Part shown: one piece after another, positions 45,352-55,554 of the stretch
How the letters are laid out: each line of letters begins with the position of its first letter
How positions within the stretch are numbered: the stretch's first letter is position 1
NCBI RefSeq assembly: GCF_000340215.1
Contig: NW_006921541.1
Location: forward strand, 1,585,527 to 1,649,526
Source of the DNA: Pseudocercospora fijiensis CIRAD86
Lineage: Eukaryota; Ascomycota; Dothideomycetes; Mycosphaerellales; Mycosphaerellaceae
Direction: 5' to 3'
Length of the DNA stretch: 64,000 nucleotides
Made by a program: the position numbers and the translations under genes
Notes under the pieces: generated by a model
Told to the model about the DNA's origin: nothing
Seen by the model: only the letters and a program-made list of their open reading frames with translations
The model's database searches: none

Positions 45352-46200
45352 TATCTTAATAGGATTAAAGTCTAGTAAGTATAGCGGCAAGTAACGCAGG
45401 TAAATGCTAAACCTATTATATAGGTCTTAAACGCGTAGACTATAGTAGATTAAGGTATTGTTTATAGTAAGAAACATGCCTCTATCTAGTCGAGGTAGTA
45501 TAAACAACTCTAGCTAGTCTTCGAAGTCTACGGCTTTAATAGAGCCTTAGTAGATTAGGTAATCGTCTAGATAACCCTTACTTGTTATAGTAGATAGTAT
45601 AGACTATCTCTTTAACCTCTTCGAGCCCCCGATATCTTTATATAGTATATTAACCTTAGAATAGCTATATTTCCTCTATCTAGTGCGCTCGTTTAAACTA
45701 GACTCGTCGATATAATAAATATAATCTATTAGTATCCCCTTCTATAGTATCCGCTAGTTCTCGCGTAACTCGTAGCTCTATTCTAGTACCTTACGCTACG
45801 CCTTCTTCTTTAAGAAGTTATACCTCTTAATAATATTACTAACCGTAGACTTAGATACTATAACGTTAAACTCGTCGAATATAAACTATACGGTCTCGGA
45901 ATAGTACGAAGTTAGTAGATCGCGAAGATAGTCGATTATACGTACCTCCTACGCTAAAGTAAGGGCTCGAGACGGTCCTTTCTTCGCCTATTATAGATAT
46001 AGCTCGCTAAATAATATAATATTAATCCTTAGGGCATCGACGGCGCGCCTACTAATACGAGTCTTCTATGCGATACTACGATTAGAATAGCCTTCTGCCT
46101 ATAGATCTTTAATAAAGGTAATCTAATCCTCCGGTATACGCGTACGGTACGAGAGCGCGTATTTCTAAGCTATATACGCTATTCTAGGCGACTAACAACA
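45352..46200 (-). pseudogene. DDE_3 (Tc1/mariner-like) transposase remnant, N-terminal and catalytic part
   Basis: Read leftward with RIP stops discounted. A helix-turn-helix region (GYSNRSIA.KTRISRRAVDA), a second DNA-binding stretch (TVSNIIKRYNFLKKKA), then the catalytic domain. The first acidic motif is YIDESSLNERT, followed by RQSILSTITSKGYLDDYLIY. The second motif is INNT, where DNA(S/T) is usual, so the catalytic Asp reads as Asn. The third is YLLDFNPI. Then comes the Gypsy-3 target site. Multiple TAG/TAA codons; dead. It belongs with the segment at 38156-38281. Confidence 0.82.
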
Positions 46201-46330
46201 CCTAAGAACGGCTATACTATTAAAAAAGCGACGACAAGTATGCTAGTAATAATACGATTGATTGCAGCTACTCGGTATTCGGGTTTACTAACTAATTGGT
46301 AGGCTTCGCGAACGACGCGTATAGACCCTA

Positions 46331-46355
46331 GGTAGGCACGCTTACCTTGGCACGG
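46331..46355. repeat. Right terminal inverted repeat of the outer transposon
   Basis: Reverse complement reads CCGTG then CCAAGGTAAGCGTGCC and pairs with 21756-21783. TA follows at 46356-46357. Confidence 0.75.
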
Positions 46356-46357
46356 TA

Positions 46358-47296
46358 ATAACCAGGAGCCACACAGTCAAGATTTCGAACATTCAGGTAC
46401 GAATCGCCTCGATGAAGTGAAAGGGTAGGAAGGGCTCAAAAGGGGCTTCCATACGCACAAGACACCCTGTACAAGTCACGTACATTTCTGCCGGGCGAGT
46501 CTGGAGGTGCTTTCTCGCCAAGACGAAGCCGAAGTCACAGGCGTCACTGCCAGTTCGTCGGTTCGTCCTCGGATGAGCTCTCCTGGGTCACAAGAACAAT
46601 CACGGACATGCAAGACGAAGTATACATGTATCCATGATGGGCTCCAGCGGGACACCGAATTGCCCACGATGCAGACGTTAAGCATTCAATACTCCATTCA
46701 TCAGCCAAGATGAAGTGTAGTCAATAATGACGTTCGCAGAACAACAGGGAAATCCCCGAAGGCTCTTCTTATTAGAAGCTTCCTCACAGCTACACCCTGC
46801 ATATATAGCGGCTCGCGATGGCTCGGATCGTCTGCACACCATCCAAAACAACCCGAGCCAGTCGCGAGACGTCTTTGACCTCCGCACCAGCTGGACGTCT
46901 GGAGACCTCGCAGATCTTCATAGACGAAAACACATCATGACCAGCGTGACCACGGCTCCACAGTAACATCGTCTGCCAGCGCAGCAAGACCAAGACCGAA
47001 GTCGTGTAGTCGTCCAGACTCAGAGCCAATAATGGGCCTCTGCAGACCCGTTGCTCAGTAAATGAGCGAGGAGCAGAGGAATGTTTATCTGCATGCAGGA
47101 GGGTCAGGCAGCCCGACAACCTCTGAACGAGGGTGCATTGCGCAGTGCCGCCGAGGATGAAATACTATAAATTGTCTTCATCCCCCGAGGTGGGTGTCTG
47201 TTGTTGTGAGTGTTCTGCGATATATTCGTATCATACTGCACGGAGTCAACAGCACCGGCACTCATTACTTACCTGCATGCCTATCATCTTGCAACA
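46358..47296. other. Intergenic region upstream of the GH43 gene
   Basis: Normal (non-RIP) composition resumes abruptly after 46357. Small frames at 46476-47119 have no recognisable content. If the membrane-protein gene at 21200-21731 was split by insertion into an intron, its 5' exons should be here on the minus strand, but I see no signal peptide or Cys-rich module. Confidence 0.5.
47166..47171 (+). promoter_or_regulatory. Possible TATA box of the GH43 gene
   Basis: TATAAA 126 bp before the start codon at 47297, at a plausible distance for fungal promoters. Confidence 0.35.
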
Positions 47297-48301
47297 ATGC
47301 CTCTCATAGAACTCGTGCTTCTCATTTCTTCGCTCGTGGACGCTTCGCCAACACATCGGCTGCTGAGACGAGCACCTCGCACTGATGTTCTGGGAGGAGC
47401 AAACTTCCCGGATCCAACGCTGTTAGACGATGCAGGCAAGACGTATGCCTTTGCAACAGTCGATGGTGCAGGTCACCAGGTTCCGGTAACCAGCAGCGAC
47501 GACTTCCATAGCTGGTCTGCCATCTCAGAATCTTTCCCTTCAGAAGGAGTTCCTGCATTCAGCTCCTGGGCAGCTCCAAACACGATCTGGGCACCGGATG
47601 TCAATAAGTTGGACGACTATGATGGAAGTTATGCCATGTACTACTCTCCGGCTTTGTCATCGGACGGTTCAATACACTGCATTGGTCTTGCGAGGAGTGC
47701 CAATATTGCTGGACCTTACAATGATTCTTCGACTGAGCCCTGGATTTGTCCTCAGGAGCAAGGAGGTGCCATCGACGCCGCAGGGTTCCTGGATGATGAT
47801 GGCAAAAGATATGTACTGTACAAAGTCGATGGTCCAGCTGCTGCGAATGGAGGATACTGTGCGAGCACTGCCAACACACCCAGTACTCCCATCATGATCC
47901 AGCCAACGCAATCCGACGGCTATACCAAGATTGGTGATCCCGTAGAAATCTACAACAACAATGGTGTCGAGGATCGCTACCAGACCGAGGCCCCGTCGCT
48001 CATTAAGGGCAGTGATGGCACTTATTTCCTCTTCTTCAGCACTGGCTGCTATGACGATAACAGCTATACCACCAGCTATGCCACCAGCACAGACGGCATC
48101 TTCGGACCGTACGAGAACAGACAGGTCCTCTTGAAGAATGGCGACTACGGTCAATTCGGTCCAGGCGGAATGGATCTTGCTCTGGATGGAAGTGGGAGAG
48201 CGGTATATCATTCTTTGAAAGGCGACAATGATATTTCGCAAGGTCGCGTCATGAACACGGCCATGATCTCGCTTTCTGGTCGAAGCGCGTCGATCAATTG
48301 A
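47297..48301 (+). CDS. Secreted glycoside hydrolase family 43 (arabinanase/xylosidase-like)
   Basis: Five-bladed beta-propeller glycosidase, expected to act outside the cell on plant cell-wall arabinan or xylan side chains. Single exon, 334 residues from Met 47297, chosen because it gives a signal peptide (MPLIELVLLISSLVDASP) followed by a dibasic RR propeptide site. The upstream frame to 47210 adds nothing signal-like. The three GH43 acidic motifs are present: NFPDPTLLDDAGKTYAF (general base Asp), WAPDVNKLDDYDGSYAMYYS (pKa-modulating Asp) and EAPSLIKGSDGTYFLFFSTG (general acid Glu). There is no carbohydrate-binding module or GPI tail. Codon use and CA/TG content are normal, so RIP has not touched it although transposon blocks lie 0.9 kb upstream and 0.5 kb downstream. 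Substrate cannot be fixed from sequence. Confidence 0.9.
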   Translation: MPLIELVLLISSLVDASPTHRLLRRAPRTDVLGGANFPDPTLLDDAGKTYAFATVDGAGHQVPVTSSDDFHSWSAISESFPSEGVPAFSSWAAPNTIWAPDVNKLDDYDGSYAMYYSPALSSDGSIHCIGLARSANIAGPYNDSSTEPWICPQEQGGAIDAAGFLDDDGKRYVLYKVDGPAAANGGYCASTANTPSTPIMIQPTQSDGYTKIGDPVEIYNNNGVEDRYQTEAPSLIKGSDGTYFLFFSTGCYDDNSYTTSYATSTDGIFGPYENRQVLLKNGDYGQFGPGGMDLALDGSGRAVYHSLKGDNDISQGRVMNTAMISLSGRSASIN

Positions 48302-48793
48302 GTAGTAGCGTGGACAATGGGTTGGATTAGGTTTCTTGGGTGTTCTTGGTGTTGCCCAGATTTTGCAGCTGATGATGAGGCGATGTACATATGATCATTA
48401 TGAACGCTTCTGCACGTAGCCACTCGTAACAGGGATCAATCAAGTTCTGATGTGGCATACAGCACGGCAAGCCACTGCAGGGTCGAGGACGGGAAGTGCT
48501 GTAGAGTGACGACATTCAGTAGCGTTAACGTGAGATTACATGTATCCCGGCTCATTTTACTATGCACGCCCATGTCGTCGACGATTTGCTCACCGCATTG
48601 GCTGACGAGGAGGCTGTACGGCACTGTACATACTGGTGTCTGATGCCGCGGAGGTTGATGACAGCAGGCCACACGGCACGGTACTTCTGTATATACACTG
48701 TAGCCTTTTTGGCCCTGCTGCTGCTCTATTATTCTAGCCACGCAGTCGACTGGCCAACTCGAGGAATTGCATTTGCGCGGCATCCCCAAGCTT
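48302..48793. other. 3' flank of the GH43 gene
   Basis: No gene recognised. Overlapping short frames on both strands lack features. Ends at the Copia target site. Confidence 0.5.
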
Positions 48794-48798
48794 CGAAC

Positions 48799-48967
48799 TA
48801 TTACGCACAGCGCAGTGGATTACTTACGTAATACTGCATTGCCGGCGGTTGAATTAGCTTCGTTGATTGCCTATATTCTATCTCTTCTATAGTCTAAAAT
48901 ACAGTGTAGAAAATTCTTTAAGCTAAGAAGTTACGTGCCTGTTATGTGACTAAGCTAACGCGTTATA
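48799..48967 (-). repeat. Copia 3' LTR
   Basis: 169 bp, direct repeat of 55118-55286 with scattered C/T and G/A differences. Preceded by CGAAC. Confidence 0.88.
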
Positions 48968-49899
48968 CACCCCCTTAGCTTGTGCAAAAGGGTTTTAGGC
49001 AAGGTAGTTAATGCTTCTTTACATATAAACAAAAGAAAATTAATCCTTTCAACTCCTTATATAGTACTTTATTAAAACACTAAAAAAATGGTTTAAATCT
49101 ACACTATATATAAGAGAGTCTTATTTTATACCCCGATTACCCTAGAAGGATATCGTTACATAATCCGGACTGTATATGCACCTTTATATATAGTCCCTAT
49201 TACTAGGAACTATTGTCTTCCTACGTAGTCTAGGCACAGACCGACACTATTAAGCCTTATCTAAGTACTCGTATCGTATAGTAAAGTTAGTTTAGCTAAA
49301 CTAAGCCCGTTATATTATTACTATCGGTTATTATATCAATCGCATAGGTGGCGTCTATTTAATTAGATAAAGGATTAGGTAAGATGTGTATTAGTTAAAC
49401 AGATTTAATAAATCAGAATAGGTAACTTAACTAAGGACGCTACCCTTAGCTAAGACTACTACACTATTATTACTAGTACTAATACAATCGCCGTAGACTT
49501 GTTATTAGTTAGTAGAAGTAACGTTCGAAGTAATAATATAGGCGACAGTAACGTACCCCGCAAAGTAAGGTTTTCCTATACTATTTGTTTAGTCTATATT
49601 AGAAGGTAAGGTTGAATCTTTTGTTCTAATTGGTCGTCGTTATCGTGTTAGACACTTTTGCTAGCGCTAATCGATGAAGGTATGCTCAATCGACTTAGTT
49701 ACAATTAATAGTAAATAGGGGGGGGGGCTACTACTACCTATTATATAGAGTTGTCTTCGTGTTGCTAAAGAGGAAGAGATTGTTAGAGGAAGAGTTGCCT
49801 CCTTATATACCTCATTTCGGCTCTGCTTTACTTTGTAGTCTGTTAGTTAGTAGCCTTAATAGCCTAAGTTGCTATATAAACCTCTGTTAATTCTATAGT

Positions 49900-52800
49900 C
49901 TATAGAGTTTAGTAAGTCTATCGGCTAGTATGTCCTAGGTAGCTAGGTATTTACAGTGAATCCTTCTAGCCTTATATTCTTGCCTTAGCTAGCACTAGTG
50001 AATATCTATATAGCGTAGCTTCGTGTCCAATTTGCTAGTATTAGCCTTAATAATGCGGATAGTCTGTATATTGTTACAATACAGTATAGGGGTCTTATTT
50101 AGTATAAGCCCTATGTTAGTAAAGAAACGTCTCTACTATATTATCTCTAATCCTATATGTAACGCTGCAAGTAGCTCTACTTCTATTATAGACTTAGTAA
50201 CAGTTGACTATCGTACTGCCTTCTAATTAACTAGTCTATTAAATAGGCTAAATAGCCAGCCTTCTAATAACTGCCTTATTCCTTTGTAGTTACTATATAA
50301 GGCATTAGATGCACTATAAAACTTATTGAGCTTATAGGTTAAGTGTGCCGTAATTGTTAGTCTAGCATTATTGTATTCTAGATACAGGTCCTTTGTCTAA
50401 TAAAGGTACTTGATGCACTAGTTAGTAGCAGCTATATCTACCTGCCTAGGATTTTAAAGTGCCTTTAACAACAATGACACTGCTTTGGCTATGTCTAGCC
50501 TCGTTTATACAGCTGCGAAGTTGAGTGATCTAATACGGCTCTAATAAGCTAGTATCGCTATAGGATCGAGGTGTGTTGTATCCTCGCTAGGTTCTAGTTT
50601 CTTATATAGCTTATATCTAGTTAGCAACGGTAACTCGGCTCTTCTCCTAACGTTGGTAATGTTATATCGCTAAGCTATCTTCTTAATATAGGTCTTCTAG
50701 GATAGCTAGAGCTGTCGTATAGAGCGATCTCGCTTCACTTTAATACTAAGGAACTATAAGAGCTTCCCTAGGTTATTAAGCTCGTATTCCTTTATTAGCT
50801 TCTGCTTTAGGTCTATTGCCTTCTGTTTGTATTAACGGTAATACAATAGCACTATGTTATCTATATAGAAGAAGATGAATATATGCTTGTCTAGGTCGGT
50901 GTACAGGCAGTCTACGTTGTTAACTAGTTGCATACTAAGGTTTTCGAGGGTAGTTATAAAGTAATTGTACTAGAGCCGAGGAGACTCCTATAGCCTATAC
51001 AATGCCTAAAGCAGGCGCAGTACCTTACCCTTCTATGCAAATCCTTCTAGTAGTCTTAGATATAGTATATAGGGCAGTATAGCGTTGAGAAATGCATTTA
51101 CTATATCTATCTGCTCGGCCTCTAGATCAAACTTTGCAATAATAGCTATTAGGGCTCTAAACACCCTTGCTACGAGGGTTAACGTATAGGTATCCAGGTA
51201 TGTGCTCTTTTGTAGGTCTCCTCTTACACAGACTCTTGCCTTAAACTTTACTAGCCGTCTATTCGCATTACCCTTATATTTGAATACCTAGGTGAGGGGT
51301 AGAAGGTTAGGTTTGTCTAGTATATTAATGTCGACCTATTTAAATGTTCCTATTTTGAGCGCCTTGTTAAACTCAACTATTGCAGCGTATATCCAATGCT
51401 CTTTAAACTTGCTCTTAAGTACCTGTCGCCAGTTACGTAGCTCTGCTAGTAGGTCCGAGACCTTTAGTACAAGATTTGGATTATATTCGTCGCATGGAAG
51501 TAGTAGTAGTTCTAGTAAAGGTGTATTAGGTAGATTAGACTTATTAGATCGAGTAGGCTGTACGAGGCGTGCTTTATGCTCGGCGGCTATATAAAGGTTA
51601 CTAAATAATAGGAGGTGCTTTGCTTGTTCTCGATCGTAGTGGATCGCGGCTGCTCGTTGTCGCTTGTTTAGGTTATTAACACAGTAGTGCGGACCTCCTG
51701 TATTTAGTAAGTAACGATAAGATATATTAGCGGCTTCAATTGGCATTAGCAATTTAGCTAGCTTAGCACGCAACAAGTTAAAGTCTATATTATCTATATA
51801 ACCTAGTGCGTCTACATTATTAGTAGGGGCTTTATTGCTAGCATCGTTCTTAGGGGCTCCTTGTTAGACTAATTTATTCAAGACATTATTACGAGGTAGC
51901 TAAGTATTGTTTAGTTTAACTAGAAAGTCTTGTTGCTATATAGGCTGTTACTAACTCATTTTAAATAGTCGCGATTGCTTCGGTACTAGGCTAAGTTATT
52001 TAACTAGTAGCGGCGTTGTTAGTATTCCTTAGACTAGATCTGCTAGCCTTATAGAGTCGACAATTATTAGTCTTCTAGGTCCTAGTAGTGTATCTACCCC
52101 CTTAGTTCTAAACCGTACGAGGTCTAAGGGTGTGTTATATGCTTCTCGAAGGTTATCAAATTGATGCTCCGAGGCGGTTGTTTATAGCTCTTCGAGATCA
52201 CTAAACTAAGTTAGTTCTTAGTTAGTAAGGTTGACTCCGAGATTATTATCGTATCTATTGTAGAACAGGGTTTCATCAAAGACAACATCTCTTGTCCGTA
52301 GAACTGTTATTCGTAATAGTACCTAGATCCTATAGATAGAGTAGCCTTTATAACTATACAGGTACCTAATATAAGTGCGTAAAGCTACCTTTATTGTCCT
52401 AGGCAGGATGTCCTTTCGTTTGTATAATGCTAGGTCTGTCTCCGTGCTATAGATCAATAGATAGGCTCGTAAGCCAAACTGATACACATAGGCTATATTA
52501 GGCTTGTGTCTAGTTCCAATCTCAAATAGTGTCCTTATTACATAGTCGGTAGAACGTAACCTTAGCGAACGATTAATCAAGAAGGTTACTGCATAAACTC
52601 CTTCTAGCTATAGCTTGTGTAGAAAGCGTACGTGTATTATAAGGGCCCTAGCTACTTTAATAATAGTGCGGCCTGCTCGCTTAGCTAGGTCTTGTTTAGG
52701 AGTGTATAGTGCTATTAGCCTCTAGGTGGTATAGTTATTGCGTAAATAGGACCGAAAGCGCATCCTACTAATAGCTCCTTTATTATCGGATAATAGGTAG

Positions 52801-54950
52801 ATAATATCTCTGCCAACACTGCGTGCAAATAATGCCAGTTAGCTCTAGCATTGTAGCAAGGTAGATTCAGTTCGATTGCTAATAGTCCAACTAAAGTAAA
52901 GCCCTGTATTTAAGTCGTAGGCATAGAACAGGTACCTATCACCGTTATAGGCCGTGTCTAGTTCTAGTAGGTCAGCGGCAATATAACTATATAGAGTAAG
53001 AATAGAAACGTCGTGTTTCCGTAGCCTTCTAGAAATAAGCTTCTTGCCCTTAGCCTAAGCATATACTAGACATAGCGGCGTTCTTAGAACTTTAGTATTA
53101 TGTAAGAGATCTCGTGTTATTCTATTAACCCTATTAGCTAGCTCTTTAGCACGTTCTGCGCTTAGGTGTCTAAACACTTTATGTATCTTCTTAAGTGTCA
53201 ATTGCCTCGGTAGTAGTAGACGTACAGAGCGTCGTGCAGTAAAGTTGGCCCGTATTAGTTAGAAGAACGGATAACTTCGTGGTCGACCTTTATCGTCGCT
53301 TAGCTATATCTTAGGTAGTAGGTTGTTATTAACTTTGCTCTCTATATCGAAGTAGGGCATATTGTTGTCTAGTCTAACGAACTTAACTAGTGGTTTTCCT
53401 TAAGGGTTGTACAGTGTATCATCCATCTCCTAATGCCTAAACCCCTTATAATAGAATAGTGTCCTACTAATAATATTGGTATAAAAGTTAGGGATATAGA
53501 GGCATTCCTTTAGTTCGATCTCTAGGGGACTTCCGCTAGTACTCTTTACTGTAAATGATGCTATTCTAATAGCGACGACTCGATTGTACGTAGTGCTAGT
53601 AGCTACAGTTGCCTATAGCGGAAGGAAGAGCGCTTTAAAGTTAAATCGACTAGGGTAATTAATAATGTTACAGTTTAAGCTACTATTATATATTAGTGCG
53701 TTGAATGGGTTCTATTTGCCCTTGTATACGATTATTGACATGTAGGTAGTTAGATTAGCCGCTAGTAAAGCTAATAGAGGTGCTAGTAAAGGATTATAGA
53801 AGCAGGCTACTAAGAGCTTGCCTAATCCATTACCTATACTAGTATTATCCTTATTACGGCCCTCGTAGTATTATTGCTTAGCAATCTTAATAGCTAGTGG
53901 ATCTTTATAGAACTTAGCTTGTCTTAGACAGAAGTCCTTGTTACGGCGAAGATAGCCTTTATAGAACTTTAGCTTGCTACGCTACTAGGCGTCTTTGTCC
54001 TTCTCTTCTACTTTGTTACGTAGCCGGTAGTTAACTACTAAGCACTTGCTACGATTCTTATATGCCTTCCTCTTACTAAGGCTAGTAAGTTCAGTATAGG
54101 ATTTAGGAGTGCGGCGCTTGTTCTTGTCTTTGTCTTTAATAGCACCGCTAGTAGCCCCCTATAGTGCGGCATTAGAAGCATTATCTTCCTGCTTATAGAC
54201 TACACTAAAGGATGAGCCCTTACGAGTCGTCGAGGCACTAGCTATGTTCCGAGAGTAGTCTCGTATTATACTAATTAATTAGTAGAAGTTGTTTACTATT
54301 AGCCCTGCCTAGTGCATTATATAAAGTCCCTTGCTATAGGTCTTATCTATATTCGTAACTGCAGTATACAGGTAGGTTACTAGGTTGTTAAATTCTAGGT
54401 GTTATATACGCTTTATAGTTTTGTGTAGATTAAGCTATTCCTTACACTAGTACTCGGGGTCCTTTACCTGTTTAGAGTTTACTAGGCGTTGTAGCTCTTT
54501 GCTAAGAGAGGTTCTTTACTATTGCGTATTAGGTACGAGCTTGTTCTTCAATCGAGTTAGAATAAGCCGCATAGTTAGTACTACGTTGTCTATATTAGGA
54601 TTAGTAATCTCTAAGTGATAGCGAATGTCTATAGTCGTAGCTAGATACTTAATTGTCCTATTGCGAGCTATCCTAAAGCGTTTAAACTCCGCCTTCCTTA
54701 TATCGAAGTGTTCCTTAGTAAGCTTTGCCCTAGCCTAATATAGGGGGTTGCTTATAAGTTGCTCTATATCGAATTCCGGGAGAAGGGGTTGTAGTAGTTT
54801 AGTAGGCTCGTTCGAATATAGATTAGTAAGGACCTAGGTCTTATATCTAGTTAGGTACGTCTTAGTTTGCTTAAACTATCGATCCTAGTCGTTAGGTCTA
54901 CGAAGGATAATAAGCTTGCTACTACTAGGGCGGCTAGCTAATAAGAGGGC
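49900..54950 (-). pseudogene. Copia polyprotein remnant: integrase, RT, RNase H
   Basis: Read leftward from about 54,950. Integrase zinc region near 53,200 (HKVFRHLSAERAKELANR). Core with LLELD.AYNGDRYLF, LLSDNKGA and YTPKQDLAKRAG (the usual PEQNG..ER region), about 52,560-53,000. C-terminal integrase piece at 52580-52323 (KPNIAYVYQFGLRAYLLIYS...YSIYRI). RT at about 51,400-50,830 with EHWIYAAIVEFNKALKIGTF, FDLEAEQIDIVNAFLNAILP and a FFYIDN box where copia has YVDD. RNase H-like part near 49,950-50,270. Many stops; non-functional. The gag part (right end) is too degraded to delimit. Confidence 0.8.
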
Positions 54951-55117
54951 TATTAAGGACATGCTAACGTTGCTTTAAAGCGACTATAGAGGCCTAAATA
55001 GTTATTGTTTATAGTACCGTTAAGACTATCGATCGATTGTTAAAGGTCTCGTAGGATAGAAAATTCTTTCCTACTATAGAAGTCTCTAACACCGCGGATT
55101 AAATCCGGGCTTATAAC

Positions 55118-55286
55118 TATCACGCACAGCGCAGTAGATTACTTACGTAATACTGTATTACCGGCGGTTGAATTGGCTTCGTTGATTGCCTATGTTCTAT
55201 CTCTTCTATAGTCTAAAATACAGTGTAGAAAATTCTTCAAGCTAAGAAGTCACGTGCCTGTCATGTGACTGAGCTAACGCGTCACA
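55118..55286 (-). repeat. Copia 5' LTR
   Basis: 169 bp, less mutated than the left copy (for example GTCACA versus GTTATA at the end). Followed by target duplication CGAAC and, 268 bp after the element's end, the SLM-type start codon. Confidence 0.88.
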
Positions 55287-55554
55287 CGAACCTTCTCCTA
55301 CGTCACTCATCACCGACGCACCGTTTAACGGCGCAGTGCTTGGCCTTTGTTGAGATTGCACAGTGGTCCGGCCGCTTGCATCTACCATCCATCCATGATC
55401 ACTACCACACAGCCACCGACGGCACTCCTTGCGCGCATTTGTAGCGGCATTCTGTTTGCGTGATATATCGTCGCGCCCCATCTGCTTTGCGCGTAACGAC
55501 GAGGCAATCTCGTTTGGTTGTCTGCGTGCGTGCGAGCGGAGAGAGCGAGGGAAC
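55287..55554 (+). promoter_or_regulatory. Promoter and leader region of the SLM-type gene
   Basis: 268 bp between the Copia end and the start codon. Ordinary composition. No specific motif is claimed. The open frame continues upstream from 55555 to 55429 but with no protein-like content. Confidence 0.4.

Larger units (their letters stand above)
21756..46355 (-). mobile_element. Outer TIR transposon (DDE_3, Tc1/mariner-like), split by three nested Gypsy elements
   Basis: The two ends carry matching terminal inverted repeats (core CCAAGGTAAGCGTGCC) flanked by TA (21754-21755 and 46356-46357), the expected Tc1/mariner target duplication. Removing Gypsy-1 (23356-37626) and Gypsy-3 (38282-45346) plus one duplicated target each leaves about 3.25 kb. 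The minus-strand frame of that remnant is a DDE_3-type transposase and the plus strand carries a second degraded frame. The whole remnant is saturated with TpA and nearly free of CpA/TpG, with frames full of TAG/TAA, as expected after RIP. It is the oldest insertion in the block. Confidence 0.75.
48799..55286 (-). mobile_element. Copia-type LTR retrotransposon, RIP-degraded
   Basis: 6,488 bp, bounded by 169-bp LTRs and the target duplication CGAAC (48794-48798 and 55287-55291). The coding strand runs leftward with integrase before RT, the order that defines Ty1/copia. Internal sequence is nearly free of CA/TG and rich in TA. It lies between GH43 and the SLM-type gene. Confidence 0.9.

Noticed and set aside
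21756..46355. Giant Starship-type element
   Set aside because: No DUF3435 tyrosine recombinase (captain) and no cargo genes; everything inside is accounted for by one TIR transposon and three Gypsy copies with their own target duplications.
50023..50226. Small plus-strand frame inside the Copia element
   Set aside because: Antisense to the Copia RNase H region; arises from RIP-altered sequence.
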